Source: Flavobacterium hibisci
GTDB taxonomy: Bacteria > Bacteroidota > Bacteroidia > Flavobacteriales > Flavobacteriaceae
DNA: 64,000 bases
Direction of reading: 5' to 3'
Assembly: GCF_020026925.1 (NCBI RefSeq)
Contig: NZ_JAIQDW010000002.1
Location: 1 to 64,000, forward strand
Below the pieces are notes generated by a model that saw nothing but the letters and a program-made list of their open reading frames with translations, was not told the origin of the DNA and searched no databases. A program made the position numbers and the translations under genes. Below, one piece after another: positions 44,060-53,491 of the stretch; the first letter of the stretch is position 1; the number at the start of each line of letters is the position of its first letter.

Positions 44060-45594
44060 TGATACATACAAATTACTTAATTATTGGCTCCGGTGTTGCG
44101 GGACTGACACTTGCCCTTCGACTGGCAGAAAAATTTCCGAAAAAAAATATCACTATTGTTACTAAATCAAACGCTGACGAATCTAATACGAAATATGCCC
44201 AGGGCGGTATTGCCATTGTGATTGACACAAACGAAGATTCCTATCAGAAGCATATAAGTGATACGCTTATCTGCGGAGACGGATTGTGTGATGAAGCCGT
44301 CGTAAAAATGGTGATTACCGAAGGGCCAAAACGGTTAAAAGAATTGATTGAATGGGGTGCAAAATTTGACAAAAATCCTGATGGCAATCTTAATTTAGGT
44401 AAAGAAGGCGGCCATTCTGAAAATCGGGTCGTGCATCATAAAGACCAGACAGGCTATGAAATTGAACGGACTATTTTGAAGCAGGTATTCCAAAAACAAA
44501 ACATTACTGTTTGCGATCATCATTTTGCTGTCGATTTAATTACCGAAGAAAACTGCTGTCTGGGAATTACTGTTTTAGATGAAAAAACAAAACTGCTGCA
44601 AACTTACAAATCAGACTTTACAACATTGGCCACCGGAGGAATCGGTCATCTTTACGGACATACAACTAATCCTGTAATCGCAACGGGTGACGGAATTGCC
44701 ATGGCTTATCGTGCCCGAGCAGATATTAAGGAAATGGAATTTATACAATTTCATCCTACCGCTTTTTATGAAGCCTATAGCGGTTCTAAATTTTTGATTT
44801 CAGAAGCAGTTCGGGGTTTTGGCGCCTATCTGCGTACCAAACAAGGACATCGTTTTATGATGGATTATGATTCAAGGCAGGAATTGGCTTCAAGAGATAT
44901 TGTATCGCAAAGTATTGACCTTGAACTAAAAAAATCAGGCGATGATTGTGTTTATTTAGATTGTACCCATCTTGATTTGGAAGCTTTTAAAAATCATTTT
45001 CCGATGATTTACAAGCACTGCTTAACAGCCGGAATTGACATAGAAAAAAAATGGATTCCGGTAGTGCCTGCACAGCATTATCTTTGTGGCGGAATTGGAG
45101 TTGATACTAATGGTAAAACATCTGTCCATAACTTATTTGCCTGTGGCGAATGTTCTCAAACCGGTCTGCATGGAGCAAATCGATTAGCATCCAATTCATT
45201 ACTGGAAGCTTTAGTCTATTCCGGCAGAATTTTTGAATATTTAGCCCATCCTGATTTAGAAATAAAAACAGCTGACTACAAAATTTCAGAACAGAAAAAA
45301 ACAGATAAACCTGAAATTGATTCTGAATACCTGAATGAATTGAAAACCAAACTTCAGCATTTGATGCGAAAAAATGCAGGGATCGTAAGATATGATAGTG
45401 ATTTACAAAATGCTAAAGAACAGCTTTTAAAATGGAAAAATGAAATGGAGCAGATTGAAAGAATGCACCAAATTAGTGCGACTTTTTACGAATTATTAAA
45501 TATGATTACTATTGGAATTCTAATTGTTTCACAATCTTTAGAACGACAGGAAAACAAAGGTGGATTTGTTAAACTTAAGAAGCTTTGCGTTTAA
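44056..45594 (+). CDS. nadB: L-aspartate oxidase
   Basis: The 512-residue flavoenzyme oxidises L-aspartate to iminoaspartate, the substrate of NadA. The FAD-binding [18 protein letters not shown] is at the N terminus, [13 protein letters not shown] and [10 protein letters not shown] belong to the succinate-dehydrogenase-like flavoprotein fold, and [20 protein letters not shown] and [18 protein letters not shown] are diagnostic of NadB. The C-terminal helical domain is present. The start overlaps nadA by 4 bp. Confidence 0.96.
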   Translation: MMIHTNYLIIGSGVAGLTLALRLAEKFPKKNITIVTKSNADESNTKYAQGGIAIVIDTNEDSYQKHISDTLICGDGLCDEAVVKMVITEGPKRLKELIEWGAKFDKNPDGNLNLGKEGGHSENRVVHHKDQTGYEIERTILKQVFQKQNITVCDHHFAVDLITEENCCLGITVLDEKTKLLQTYKSDFTTLATGGIGHLYGHTTNPVIATGDGIAMAYRARADIKEMEFIQFHPTAFYEAYSGSKFLISEAVRGFGAYLRTKQGHRFMMDYDSRQELASRDIVSQSIDLELKKSGDDCVYLDCTHLDLEAFKNHFPMIYKHCLTAGIDIEKKWIPVVPAQHYLCGGIGVDTNGKTSVHNLFACGECSQTGLHGANRLASNSLLEALVYSGRIFEYLAHPDLEIKTADYKISEQKKTDKPEIDSEYLNELKTKLQHLMRKNAGIVRYDSDLQNAKEQLLKWKNEMEQIERMHQISATFYELLNMITIGILIVSQSLERQENKGGFVKLKKLCV

Positions 45595-45762
45595 AAATCC
45601 TAAAAAAAGTATTTATTGAATCCCTTACAAATAGAGAACATTCTAATCAAAAAACCAATTTAACCAACCTTCAGCTAAATAAAAAAATAAAATTATGTTA
45701 AATAATTAAACCTTTTGTTGTATTTATTGTCTTACATCTGTAAACCAATTAAAAAACAAATT

Positions 45763-46212
45763 ATGAAAAAATTAGTTATGGCGGCTTTACTATTCGTTGG
45801 AATAGCAAGTTTTGCACAAGATGGTGATGGAGAAATGGATCAAAAACCAATGCGTGAACAAAGAGAGCGAATGACTCCGGAACAACGTAATGAAAGACAA
45901 CTGAAAAAATTAACCTCTGACTTAGCCTTAGACGCAAAACAGCAGGAACAGGTAAAACAACTTATTGCTGAAAGAAGTGTTAAAGCTGAAAAACTGAGAG
46001 AAGCCAGAAAAGAACAAAGGGAAAAAGGCACAAAATTAACTACTGAGCAAAGAGAAGCTCTCAGAAAAGAAATGACAGCTGAAGCAGATGCAAATGATGT
46101 TAAAATGAAAGAGATCCTAACTGCCGACCAATACACCAAATGGAAAAAAAATCAGGAGGAAAATAAAGATAAGGCAAGAGACAGAATGAGAGAATACAGA
46201 AAAGACAACTAA
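45763..46212 (+). CDS. Small secreted Lys/Glu-rich protein, CpxP/Spy-like
   Basis: 149 residues from the ATG at 45763; a longer frame to 45715 adds no supported leader. A signal peptide (MKKLVMAALLFVGIASFAQ) is followed by a helical, highly charged protein with MTPEQRNERQLKKLTSDLAL and LTTEQREALRKEMTAE. The repeated T-[EPA]-x-Q motifs and hook-like helices resemble the LTXXQ motifs of periplasmic CpxP/Spy proteins, which sense or chaperone misfolded proteins. That similarity is in pattern only. It stands alone, with a terminator at 46312. Confidence 0.65.
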   Translation: MKKLVMAALLFVGIASFAQDGDGEMDQKPMREQRERMTPEQRNERQLKKLTSDLALDAKQQEQVKQLIAERSVKAEKLREARKEQREKGTKLTTEQREALRKEMTAEADANDVKMKEILTADQYTKWKKNQEENKDKARDRMREYRKDN

Positions 46213-46311
46213 TAATTTAATTAAACCTTCCCGGTTAACTGAACTGGTTCCTGCAGATAAGCACTCCTCATGTCAGGTTTAAAATAACAGTTAAAATCAT
46301 ATATTAAATTT

Positions 46312-46356
46312 CCCATATATCTCGTTTCAAACAGGACGATTTATATGGGTTTTTTA
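46312..46356 (+). terminator. Rho-independent terminator after the CpxP/Spy-like gene
   Basis: CCCATATA pairs with TATATGGG, and an inner TCGT/ACGA extends the stem. TTTTTT follows. Confidence 0.75.
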
Positions 46357-46650
46357 GTTTCAGATGTTTTTAACTCATTTTTGTTCGTATAATTTTCCAC
46401 TTTCTTCTAAAAAAAGCTTGGACAAATTAAAGCTTTAGAGTATTCTGGCAATAAAATTCCTGTAACAATCGCTTGTTTAAAATTTAAAGTTTACTTCAAA
46501 AACGTATTTATCGTAAGTATAGGGTCAGAATAAAATCATTGTAATAAAAAAACAATTGATTTTAACAAAATAATCTTTATTATTTGAATCAAAACAAAGA
46601 AAATCATGCGAAATATTTGAAACATCCCCCATTTAACTGATAAAAGTTAG

Positions 46651-46658
46651 TAGATTTG
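46651..46658 (+). promoter_or_regulatory. -7 motif of the ECF sigma gene
   Basis: TAGATTTG fits TAnnTTTG and would place the transcription start about 25 nt before the ATG at 46689. No good TTG lies 17-23 bp upstream, so a weak or specially regulated promoter is possible. Confidence 0.4.
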
Positions 46659-46688
46659 CCAGTGAATACCAAACAATTCATTCCATAA

Positions 46689-47234
46689 ATGGAGAATACC
46701 ATTACAGATATATATTTATGGCAACAGATTAAAAAAGGCGATATTCCCGCTTTTGAAACGCTGTATGATATCTATGCTGATGTTTTGTTAACCTTCGCTT
46801 TACAGTACACTAAAGATACTACAATTGCAAAAGATGCTATTCATGATGTTTTTCTGGATATTTACAAATACAGAAGCGGTTTGGCTGAAAGTGTAAACGT
46901 AAAGTCTTATCTCTTTAAAATTACCCAGCGAAATATTCTAAAAAAAAATCAGGCCTCTCAGAAAATATTCCACTTAAATACTGAATACGATTATATTACG
47001 CCCAAAGAAGCATCATTTGAAGATGCTTTAATAGATCAGGAAAACACTCTTGAACTAAATTCAAAACTGGCTTTTGCCATGCAGGAACTTACCGAAAAAC
47101 AGCGTAAAGCATTATTCTACAGATTTAACGAGGACAAACCTTATGAAGAAATTGCTTCTATTTTAGAAATCTCAATCGAATCTTGTAGAACACTGATATA
47201 CAGATGCTTGAAAGAACTTCGAAAAAAACTTTAA
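46689..47234 (+). CDS. ECF-type RNA polymerase sigma factor
   Basis: The 181-residue protein has region 2 (FETLYDIYADVLLTFALQYT, then KDAIHDVFLDIYKYRSGL) and region 4 (LTEKQRKALFYRFNEDKPYE with the helix-turn-helix IASILEISIESCRTLIYRCL). It lacks regions 1 and 3, as ECF sigma factors do. It is followed by a FecR anti-sigma gene and an STN-containing SusC, the classical outer-membrane-signalling arrangement. It probably directs transcription of the whole downstream locus when substrate is bound at the surface. Confidence 0.94.
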   Translation: MENTITDIYLWQQIKKGDIPAFETLYDIYADVLLTFALQYTKDTTIAKDAIHDVFLDIYKYRSGLAESVNVKSYLFKITQRNILKKNQASQKIFHLNTEYDYITPKEASFEDALIDQENTLELNSKLAFAMQELTEKQRKALFYRFNEDKPYEEIASILEISIESCRTLIYRCLKELRKKL

Positions 47235-47311
47235 AAAAAGGTTATTTTTTTGTCTATGTTTTTGACTTTTGGTTCTCTATGTAATTATAGAGAAACTAAA
47301 AGAAGAATATT

Positions 47312-48370
47312 TTGCACCCAAATTTCAAAATTTTACCAAAAGAAGTCAAAGCTGATTTAAAATCAAAAATTGCAGAAAGTATTGCTTTTGAAAAAAAACG
47401 AGCCCGACGTAAAAAACTTTATGTGCTTTCATCGAGCGCCGCAGCTGTATTTTGTCTGCTTTTTGGACTTGTTACAATTTTTAAACAAAAGTCACAGTCG
47501 TTAGAGATAAATGCAATTGAGGAGTTTGCAAAAAACACTGCCAATGAAGTTTCTTTTGAAAAAAACAATAAGGTTAAGTTATTACTCTCAGATCATGAGG
47601 CTGTAACGGTTGGAGACAGTACCACAATTGCTTATGATGCTTCAGGAAATAAAATTAATGTAAACAACAAACAGATTAAACAGAAAGTTTCTAAAAAATC
47701 TCAATACAATACAGTTTTAGTTCCTTATGGTAAACGGGCACAGCTTAGCCTTGCAGACGGAACACAGGTTTGGCTGAATTCAGGATCTAAGTTAATTTAT
47801 CCGACAACTTTTGATGCCGAAACCAGAGAAGTATTTTTAGAAGGAGAAGGAATTTTTGACGTATCACATAATGCAGCAAAACCTTTTTTTGTAAAAGCTG
47901 CTAACAGTTACAGTGTACGTGTCTTAGGAACCCTTTTTAATGTAAGTTGTTATGCTAAAGATGCAAAAGTTTCGACTGCTTTATTAAGAGGAAAAGTAAA
48001 AGTAGCGTATGCCAAAAAAGGTTTTTTCGGAACAGATACTATTCAGACCATTCTTAAACCAGGAATGATTGCTGCACTGGATAAAAAGAAAGAAACAATG
48101 AAAGCAGTTGTACAAGATGTTGAACCTTTGTTTTCATGGAGAAAAGGATATTATGAATTTTCGCAGGAAAGATTATCGCTGGTATTAGACAAATTAACAC
48201 GCTATTACAATGTCGATTTTGTTTTAAATAAAAAAATAATTACAAACGAAACCTACTCCGGGGCTTTTAAACTGAATGATGATTTGGATAAAGTAGTTGA
48301 AACATTAGAAGCTACAACAGGCTTTGAATTTGTTTACAATGAAAGCACCCGGGAAATAACTATTAACTAA
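47312..48370 (+). CDS. FecR-family anti-sigma factor
   Basis: About 352 residues. The N-terminal sigma-binding part is short (1-36), a membrane helix follows (about 38-60, YVLSSSAAAVFCLLFGLVTI), then a periplasmic FecR domain (about 140-245, VPYGKRAQLSLADGTQVWLN). The C-terminal DUF4974 domain (about 275-352, YYEFSQERLSLVLDKLTRYY) receives the signal from the STN domain of the SusC partner. The only start near the N terminus is TTG at 47312, preceded by a purine-rich AAGAAG. An in-frame stop lies just upstream, so the rare start codon is probably real. It lies 77 bp after the sigma gene. Confidence 0.88.
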   Translation: MHPNFKILPKEVKADLKSKIAESIAFEKKRARRKKLYVLSSSAAAVFCLLFGLVTIFKQKSQSLEINAIEEFAKNTANEVSFEKNNKVKLLLSDHEAVTVGDSTTIAYDASGNKINVNNKQIKQKVSKKSQYNTVLVPYGKRAQLSLADGTQVWLNSGSKLIYPTTFDAETREVFLEGEGIFDVSHNAAKPFFVKAANSYSVRVLGTLFNVSCYAKDAKVSTALLRGKVKVAYAKKGFFGTDTIQTILKPGMIAALDKKKETMKAVVQDVEPLFSWRKGYYEFSQERLSLVLDKLTRYYNVDFVLNKKIITNETYSGAFKLNDDLDKVVETLEATTGFEFVYNESTREITIN

Positions 48371-48452
48371 TATTAACAACAAAAAACATAAATGCCTATG
48401 ATTTAAATGAAGACCTGAAATAAGCTAACATAACCTACCAAAAACAAAAAAA

Positions 48453-48478
48453 CCAAAAGATGCTGGAACATCTTTTGG
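48453..48478 (+). promoter_or_regulatory. Strong hairpin between fecR-like and susC-like genes
   Basis: CCAAAAGATG pairs perfectly with CATCTTTTGG across a 6-nt loop, in a 159-bp gap. No T run follows, so it is not a typical terminator. It may be an mRNA processing or stability element separating regulator from importer expression. Confidence 0.5.
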
Positions 48479-48529
48479 CTATGTAAAATTTTAATTGCAG
48501 ATGCAATTATTGATAACTAAAACAAAATT

Positions 48530-51500
48530 ATGAATAAAAATCATGATAAAGGCTTTCTATTGCCTAAAAAAATCATCAACCTTACTTTTATTTTCCTTAT
48601 GAGAGTATTCATTTTAGTTCTGTATTTAGGAATAACCAGTATTTATGCAAATGGCGTAGAGGCTCAAAATGAAATATCGGTAAAAGTACAGGGAGCTTCT
48701 CTGAAAACTCTTTTTACGACAATTCAGCAAAAAAGCGATTACGTCTTTTTTTATAATGATGATTTGCTGAATACTTCTAAAAAAGTGAGTATAAATCAAT
48801 ATAGTACTGTTCCGGAAATCTTAAATACGGCTTTAACTGATACAGGTTTGACTTATACTATTATTGATAAGCAGATTGTAATTAAAAAAAGTAAAATTAA
48901 AACTTTATCAAACGAACTGGAACCTTATGAAATTAAAGGAACGGTAACCGATAAAAAAGGAAATCGTTTAGTAGGGGTGAATGTTATGCTGGTAGGAACC
49001 CAAATTTGGGATATTACCCGCGAAAAAGGAGATTACAGAATAGAAGTTATTGCTACAGACTCGCTTAGATTTTCGTATTTAGGTTATAAAACAAAAACGC
49101 TGGCAGTTAAGGATAAAAAAGTGTTAAACGTAATATTGGAGCCTCAGGTCGAATTACTGAAAGATTTAGTTGTTGTAGCTTCAAACGGATATACAGATTT
49201 ACCTAAAGAAAGAGCAACAGGATCATTTGGAGTGATTGGAGCCAAAGAACTGGCTGAAGTTCCAACCGTAGATATCCAATCAAGAATAGAAGGAAAAATG
49301 GCGGGTGTAAAGGTTGACCCTAGAACAGGCTCTATATCTGTAAGGGGAACTAATAATTATGGTGGTACAGGTAGTCCTTTAATTGTAGTTGATGGTTTTC
49401 CTCAGCCCGAAGATTTTGCTTTTAGTAAAAGAGGAGTTCCGGGATCTTCTATTTTGAGTTATATGAATCCTGATGATGTAGAGAGTATTACCGTATTAAA
49501 AGATGCAGCAGCATCTTCAATATGGGGAGCCCGTGCAGCAAATGGAGTAATTGTAGTAGTGACTAAAAAAGGTAAAAAAGGAGATCCAGTTATTAGTTTC
49601 AATACGACTACTTCTATAAGTGAGAGAATGGATTTAGGCAAACTTCGTGTTATGAATACAGCTCAGTATATTGATTACGAGAAAGACTTGGTTAATGGTG
49701 GGTTTGTTGCAGATAATATTAATAATACAATAGGTTCTGGTAATGATAAAAACCCTAGTGCTGCTCAGGAAATTATGTTCAGACAGAAGAGAGGGGAAAT
49801 TTCTTTGACACAAAGAGATCAGTTACTGGATCAGTTAGCACAAAATGATAATTTAAGTCAGATAAACCGATATCTGCTAAGGAGCTCAATCACCAGACAA
49901 TATGACTTGTCTGTAAACGGAGGAACTGATAAAAGTACTTATTATTTGTCGTTAGGATATAATAATGATGAAGCAGTGTTCAGAGGCAACCAGTCTGAAT
50001 CTTACAATATTACATTAAATAATTCATTTCAGCTTAAGAGCTTTTTGAAATTAAATACAGGCGTAAACTACGTAAATTCAACTTTTCAGGTAAATAATAC
50101 GGCAAATGAAGCGCTATCTAATGTTTCAGACTTTGCTTTGCGCCCGTATGATATGATTGCTAATACTAACGGAAATGGCATTGACCGTTATATTTCTTTG
50201 AGACCAGAAGTTGCAAAAAAATATGAAGCTAAAGGATATTTACCATGGGCTTATAATTATTTAGATGAGTTAAACTATTCTAATGTAGTAACAAAAGGCG
50301 GAAACATCAGATTGAATGCCAGTTTAACAGCTACGGCTACCGACTGGTTAAATTTTGAAGCTTCTGGAATGTACAATTCGATAGGAAACAAAACTAAATC
50401 ACTGAGCGAATTAGATAGTTATTATACGAGAAACATGATTAATCTTGCTACTTCGGTTAATACAACAGGTAAATTAGTTTACGGCATACCTGTTGGTTCC
50501 TATTTGTATAATACCACAACTGCAAATGAGTCGATAAGCATGCGTCTTCAGATGAATATCAATAAAAACTTTAATGATAATAATAGTTTACACTTTCTTG
50601 CTGGTGCTGAAACCAGAGAAGAAAAAAGAGAAGGTTCTAGTCAAAGATATTATGGCTACAATATAGATACAAATTCAGGAGCTGCAGTAAATCCAACAGC
50701 ATATTATACAACTATTTACGGATGGCAAAGTATGATTGGAAGTTCAGATAACAGTATCAGTAGATACAGAGACCGATTTTTATCTTACTACGGTTTAGGA
50801 TCTTATGATTTTATGAACAGATATCATATATCTGGAAGCGCCCGTTTTGATGATGTTAATTTATTAGGTGCCACAAGAAAAGACAGAGCTAAGCCTTTTT
50901 GGTCTGTAGGAGGTAAATGGGATATTAACAAAGAGTTTTTCTTAAGAAACGTAAATTGGTTAAACGACTTAAACCTGAGGGTTACCTATGGTATGGGAGG
51001 AGCTCCTCCAGGAGGAGGTTTTGGTAGCACCAGAGCTGTTATAAGTGTAGGATCAGTAGATAACGCTACCAACTTGCCAACTGCTTCTATTTCATTACCG
51101 CAAAATCCGGATATTACATGGGAGATAACCAAAACAATAAATTTTGGTTTAGATTACGGTTTATTCAATAATCGTTTACGAGGAGTTTTTGATGTTTATT
51201 CTAAAAAAACAGATAATATCTTAGCCACTGTCCCTTTTAATCCAACAACGGGTTGGTCAAATTTATATTATAATACAGCTTCATTAAAAGGCCATGGTTT
51301 TGATGCTACTTTGTCTGGTGTAATTGTAAACTCTGGTTTTAAATGGAACAGTAGTATTAATTTTTCGTACAACACGAATGAAGTAACAGATTCTCGTTAC
51401 AAAGTTACTTCTGCTAATCAATATTTAGGTTCGCAAGCTATTTTAGGAGAGATGATTGGAACTATTTACGCTTACCATTGGGCAGGTTTAGATGCTGCAG

Positions 51501-52108
51501 GACAATCTACTGTTTATAAAAAAGATGGTACAATTGTAAACCCATCACAAGGTATTAACAATATTGATAAAGACGATCTGAAAAAAATGGGAACTACTTT
51601 CGCTCCTTATTTTGGAGGAATAATGAATGATTTTTCATATAAAAATTTCAGATTAGGCGTTCAGATTACATATTATGCAGGTCACGTATTTAGAAATACG
51701 GTACTACAAAACTATCCTTCTTATTCAGGACTTCAGTATGGAGCTGTTGCTAAAGACGAATTAGTTGCACAAAGATGGAGACAGGCTGGCGATGAGGCTT
51801 CAACAAATGTTCCGGGACTTGCAAACATTAGTTATAATAGTTTGAACCGTTATCAAATGGCAGATATTAACGTGCTTCCGGCTGATAACGTAAGATTACA
51901 GCAAATTTCATTAGGATATAATGTTCCAAATAAATGGATAGAAAAAACTTTTATTAAGTCGTTAAGTTTCAATTTTGCGGCTAGAAATTTAGGTTTGTTA
52001 TGGGTTAAAAATGATTTAGGAATCGATCCGCAATTTCTGTCAAACAATAACTATAATACGCTTGCACCACAGCGTAACTATACTTTACAGTTTAATTGCA
52101 GTTTTTAA
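48530..52108 (+). CDS. SusC/RagA-family TonB-linked receptor with STN signalling domain
   Basis: The 1192-residue protein has a long signal peptide region (to about residue 45), then an STN domain (about 47-120, NEISVKVQGASLKTLFTTIQ). A carboxypeptidase-like domain follows (about 133-210, YEIKGTVTDKKGNRLVGVNV), then the plug with the SusC signature (ITVLKDAAASSIWGARAANG) and the barrel, ending LQFNCSF. The STN domain contacts FecR-type anti-sigma factors, so this is a signal-transducing importer and larger than the orphan SusC at 29415. It is cotranscribed with the SusD gene 17 bp behind it. Confidence 0.94.
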   Translation: MNKNHDKGFLLPKKIINLTFIFLMRVFILVLYLGITSIYANGVEAQNEISVKVQGASLKTLFTTIQQKSDYVFFYNDDLLNTSKKVSINQYSTVPEILNTALTDTGLTYTIIDKQIVIKKSKIKTLSNELEPYEIKGTVTDKKGNRLVGVNVMLVGTQIWDITREKGDYRIEVIATDSLRFSYLGYKTKTLAVKDKKVLNVILEPQVELLKDLVVVASNGYTDLPKERATGSFGVIGAKELAEVPTVDIQSRIEGKMAGVKVDPRTGSISVRGTNNYGGTGSPLIVVDGFPQPEDFAFSKRGVPGSSILSYMNPDDVESITVLKDAAASSIWGARAANGVIVVVTKKGKKGDPVISFNTTTSISERMDLGKLRVMNTAQYIDYEKDLVNGGFVADNINNTIGSGNDKNPSAAQEIMFRQKRGEISLTQRDQLLDQLAQNDNLSQINRYLLRSSITRQYDLSVNGGTDKSTYYLSLGYNNDEAVFRGNQSESYNITLNNSFQLKSFLKLNTGVNYVNSTFQVNNTANEALSNVSDFALRPYDMIANTNGNGIDRYISLRPEVAKKYEAKGYLPWAYNYLDELNYSNVVTKGGNIRLNASLTATATDWLNFEASGMYNSIGNKTKSLSELDSYYTRNMINLATSVNTTGKLVYGIPVGSYLYNTTTANESISMRLQMNINKNFNDNNSLHFLAGAETREEKREGSSQRYYGYNIDTNSGAAVNPTAYYTTIYGWQSMIGSSDNSISRYRDRFLSYYGLGSYDFMNRYHISGSARFDDVNLLGATRKDRAKPFWSVGGKWDINKEFFLRNVNWLNDLNLRVTYGMGGAPPGGGFGSTRAVISVGSVDNATNLPTASISLPQNPDITWEITKTINFGLDYGLFNNRLRGVFDVYSKKTDNILATVPFNPTTGWSNLYYNTASLKGHGFDATLSGVIVNSGFKWNSSINFSYNTNEVTDSRYKVTSANQYLGSQAILGEMIGTIYAYHWAGLDAAGQSTVYKKDGTIVNPSQGINNIDKDDLKKMGTTFAPYFGGIMNDFSYKNFRLGVQITYYAGHVFRNTVLQNYPSYSGLQYGAVAKDELVAQRWRQAGDEASTNVPGLANISYNSLNRYQMADINVLPADNVRLQQISLGYNVPNKWIEKTFIKSLSFNFAARNLGLLWVKNDLGIDPQFLSNNNYNTLAPQRNYTLQFNCSF

Positions 52109-52125
52109 TTTAAAAAAATAGACTT

Positions 52126-53481
52126 ATGAAATTTCTAAAATCCACACTATATATATTACTTCCGGTACTTTTATTAAACTCTTGTCGAGATTACGTAGAA
52201 GTAGAACCGATTGGAAACAACAGAGTTTTAAAATATACCTCTGATTACAGAGGCTTGGCTAATAATTACAGCACGATAGCAGCTTCTGGAGGGATTTATT
52301 TATTAGCTAATGCCGATGTCGAATTTCCTGTAACCTATCAAAATACTGTAAATACAATTTGGGCAAACAGTTATACGTGGCAGGACAAAATCTACGATCC
52401 TTCTCAGGGAGACTCAGACTATATAGGATTATACAAAGCCGTTTATTACAGTAACGTGATTCTTGATGGGGTATGGAGCAGCGAAAAAGGAACTGATGCA
52501 GAAAAGAAAGAAATTTATGCCGAAGCTTTTGTGCACAGAGCCTTTGCCTATCTGCAATTAGTTAATACTTACGGACCACAGTTTGATCCGGCTTCTACTA
52601 ATTCAGAAAAAGCAGTTCCGTTGTTATTAAAACCTGAATTATTTTCATCATTAGACAGAAATACAGTACAACAAGTTTATGATCAGATCATTTCTGATTT
52701 AAAAAGTGCTTTAGCAAATGATATTCAGGACACTCCTGATTTCAATGTACTTCCTTCAAAAAGAGCTGTTTATGCTTTATTAGCAAGAACTTATTTATTA
52801 ATGGGTCAATATCAATTGAGTCTTGAAAATGCTGAAAAAGCATTGCAAATGCAAAATGGATTGATTGATTTAAAAACATTTGCTTCTGGTTACAGTTATC
52901 CTGTTTTAATTCAGAATCCTGAAGTGATATTTTCTAAAACTTTATTGTTAGGATATAATGGAGCTCCTCTCGCTACTGAATTATTAAATAGTTTTGAAAA
53001 CAATGATTTACGTTATGATTATTACACCATTGCAGGAAATTCATTCCGTCCAGTTTATACAGGACGAGGTTTTGGAATTGCTACCTACAGTAATACAAAC
53101 GGAATTAACGTAGGCGTTTCGGTTCCAGAGATGTATTTAATCGCTGCTGAATGTTATGCCAGAGCGGGACAAACTCAAAAAGCTGTAGATTACCTTAATA
53201 TTCTCAGGGCAAAAAGATTCAAAGCCAACACTACATATGAGGTAAGTGCGGCAACAAGTACTGAAGCTCTAAATCTTGTTTTGACAGAAAGACAAAAAGA
53301 ATTCATAGGAAGAGGTTTCCGCTGGTTTGATCAGCGAAGATTAAACCTTGATCCGGCTTTTCAGAAAACATACACACGAACTTTTAAAGGAAACACATTT
53401 ACCCTGGCTCCTAACAGCGATGGATATGTATTTCCAATTCACCAAAATTACATCGATTTAAACCCGGAACTGGGTAACTAA
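52126..53481 (+). CDS. RagB/SusD-family surface lipoprotein
   Basis: The 451-residue protein has a lipobox LLLNSC (Cys about 20) followed by RDYVEVEPIGNNRVLK. The SusD scaffold is visible in EAFVHRAFAYLQLVNTYGPQ and in the C-terminal LVLTERQKEFIGRGFRWFDQ. It caps the SusC barrel at 48530 and binds substrate at the surface. Gene order with a thioredoxin-domain protein and two peptidases suggests that the substrate is peptide or protein rather than glycan, which is inference. Confidence 0.92.
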   Translation: MKFLKSTLYILLPVLLLNSCRDYVEVEPIGNNRVLKYTSDYRGLANNYSTIAASGGIYLLANADVEFPVTYQNTVNTIWANSYTWQDKIYDPSQGDSDYIGLYKAVYYSNVILDGVWSSEKGTDAEKKEIYAEAFVHRAFAYLQLVNTYGPQFDPASTNSEKAVPLLLKPELFSSLDRNTVQQVYDQIISDLKSALANDIQDTPDFNVLPSKRAVYALLARTYLLMGQYQLSLENAEKALQMQNGLIDLKTFASGYSYPVLIQNPEVIFSKTLLLGYNGAPLATELLNSFENNDLRYDYYTIAGNSFRPVYTGRGFGIATYSNTNGINVGVSVPEMYLIAAECYARAGQTQKAVDYLNILRAKRFKANTTYEVSAATSTEALNLVLTERQKEFIGRGFRWFDQRRLNLDPAFQKTYTRTFKGNTFTLAPNSDGYVFPIHQNYIDLNPELGN

Positions 53482-53491
53482 ATACATTCCA

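Larger units (their letters stand above)
46213..46688. other. Intergenic region before the ECF sigma gene
   Basis: About 475 bp. Its first part holds the terminator at 46312-46356. Its end holds TAGATTTG (46651-46658), a -7 motif about 30 bp before the sigma factor start, without a clear -33 TTG at normal spacing. No gene is supported. Confidence 0.45.
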
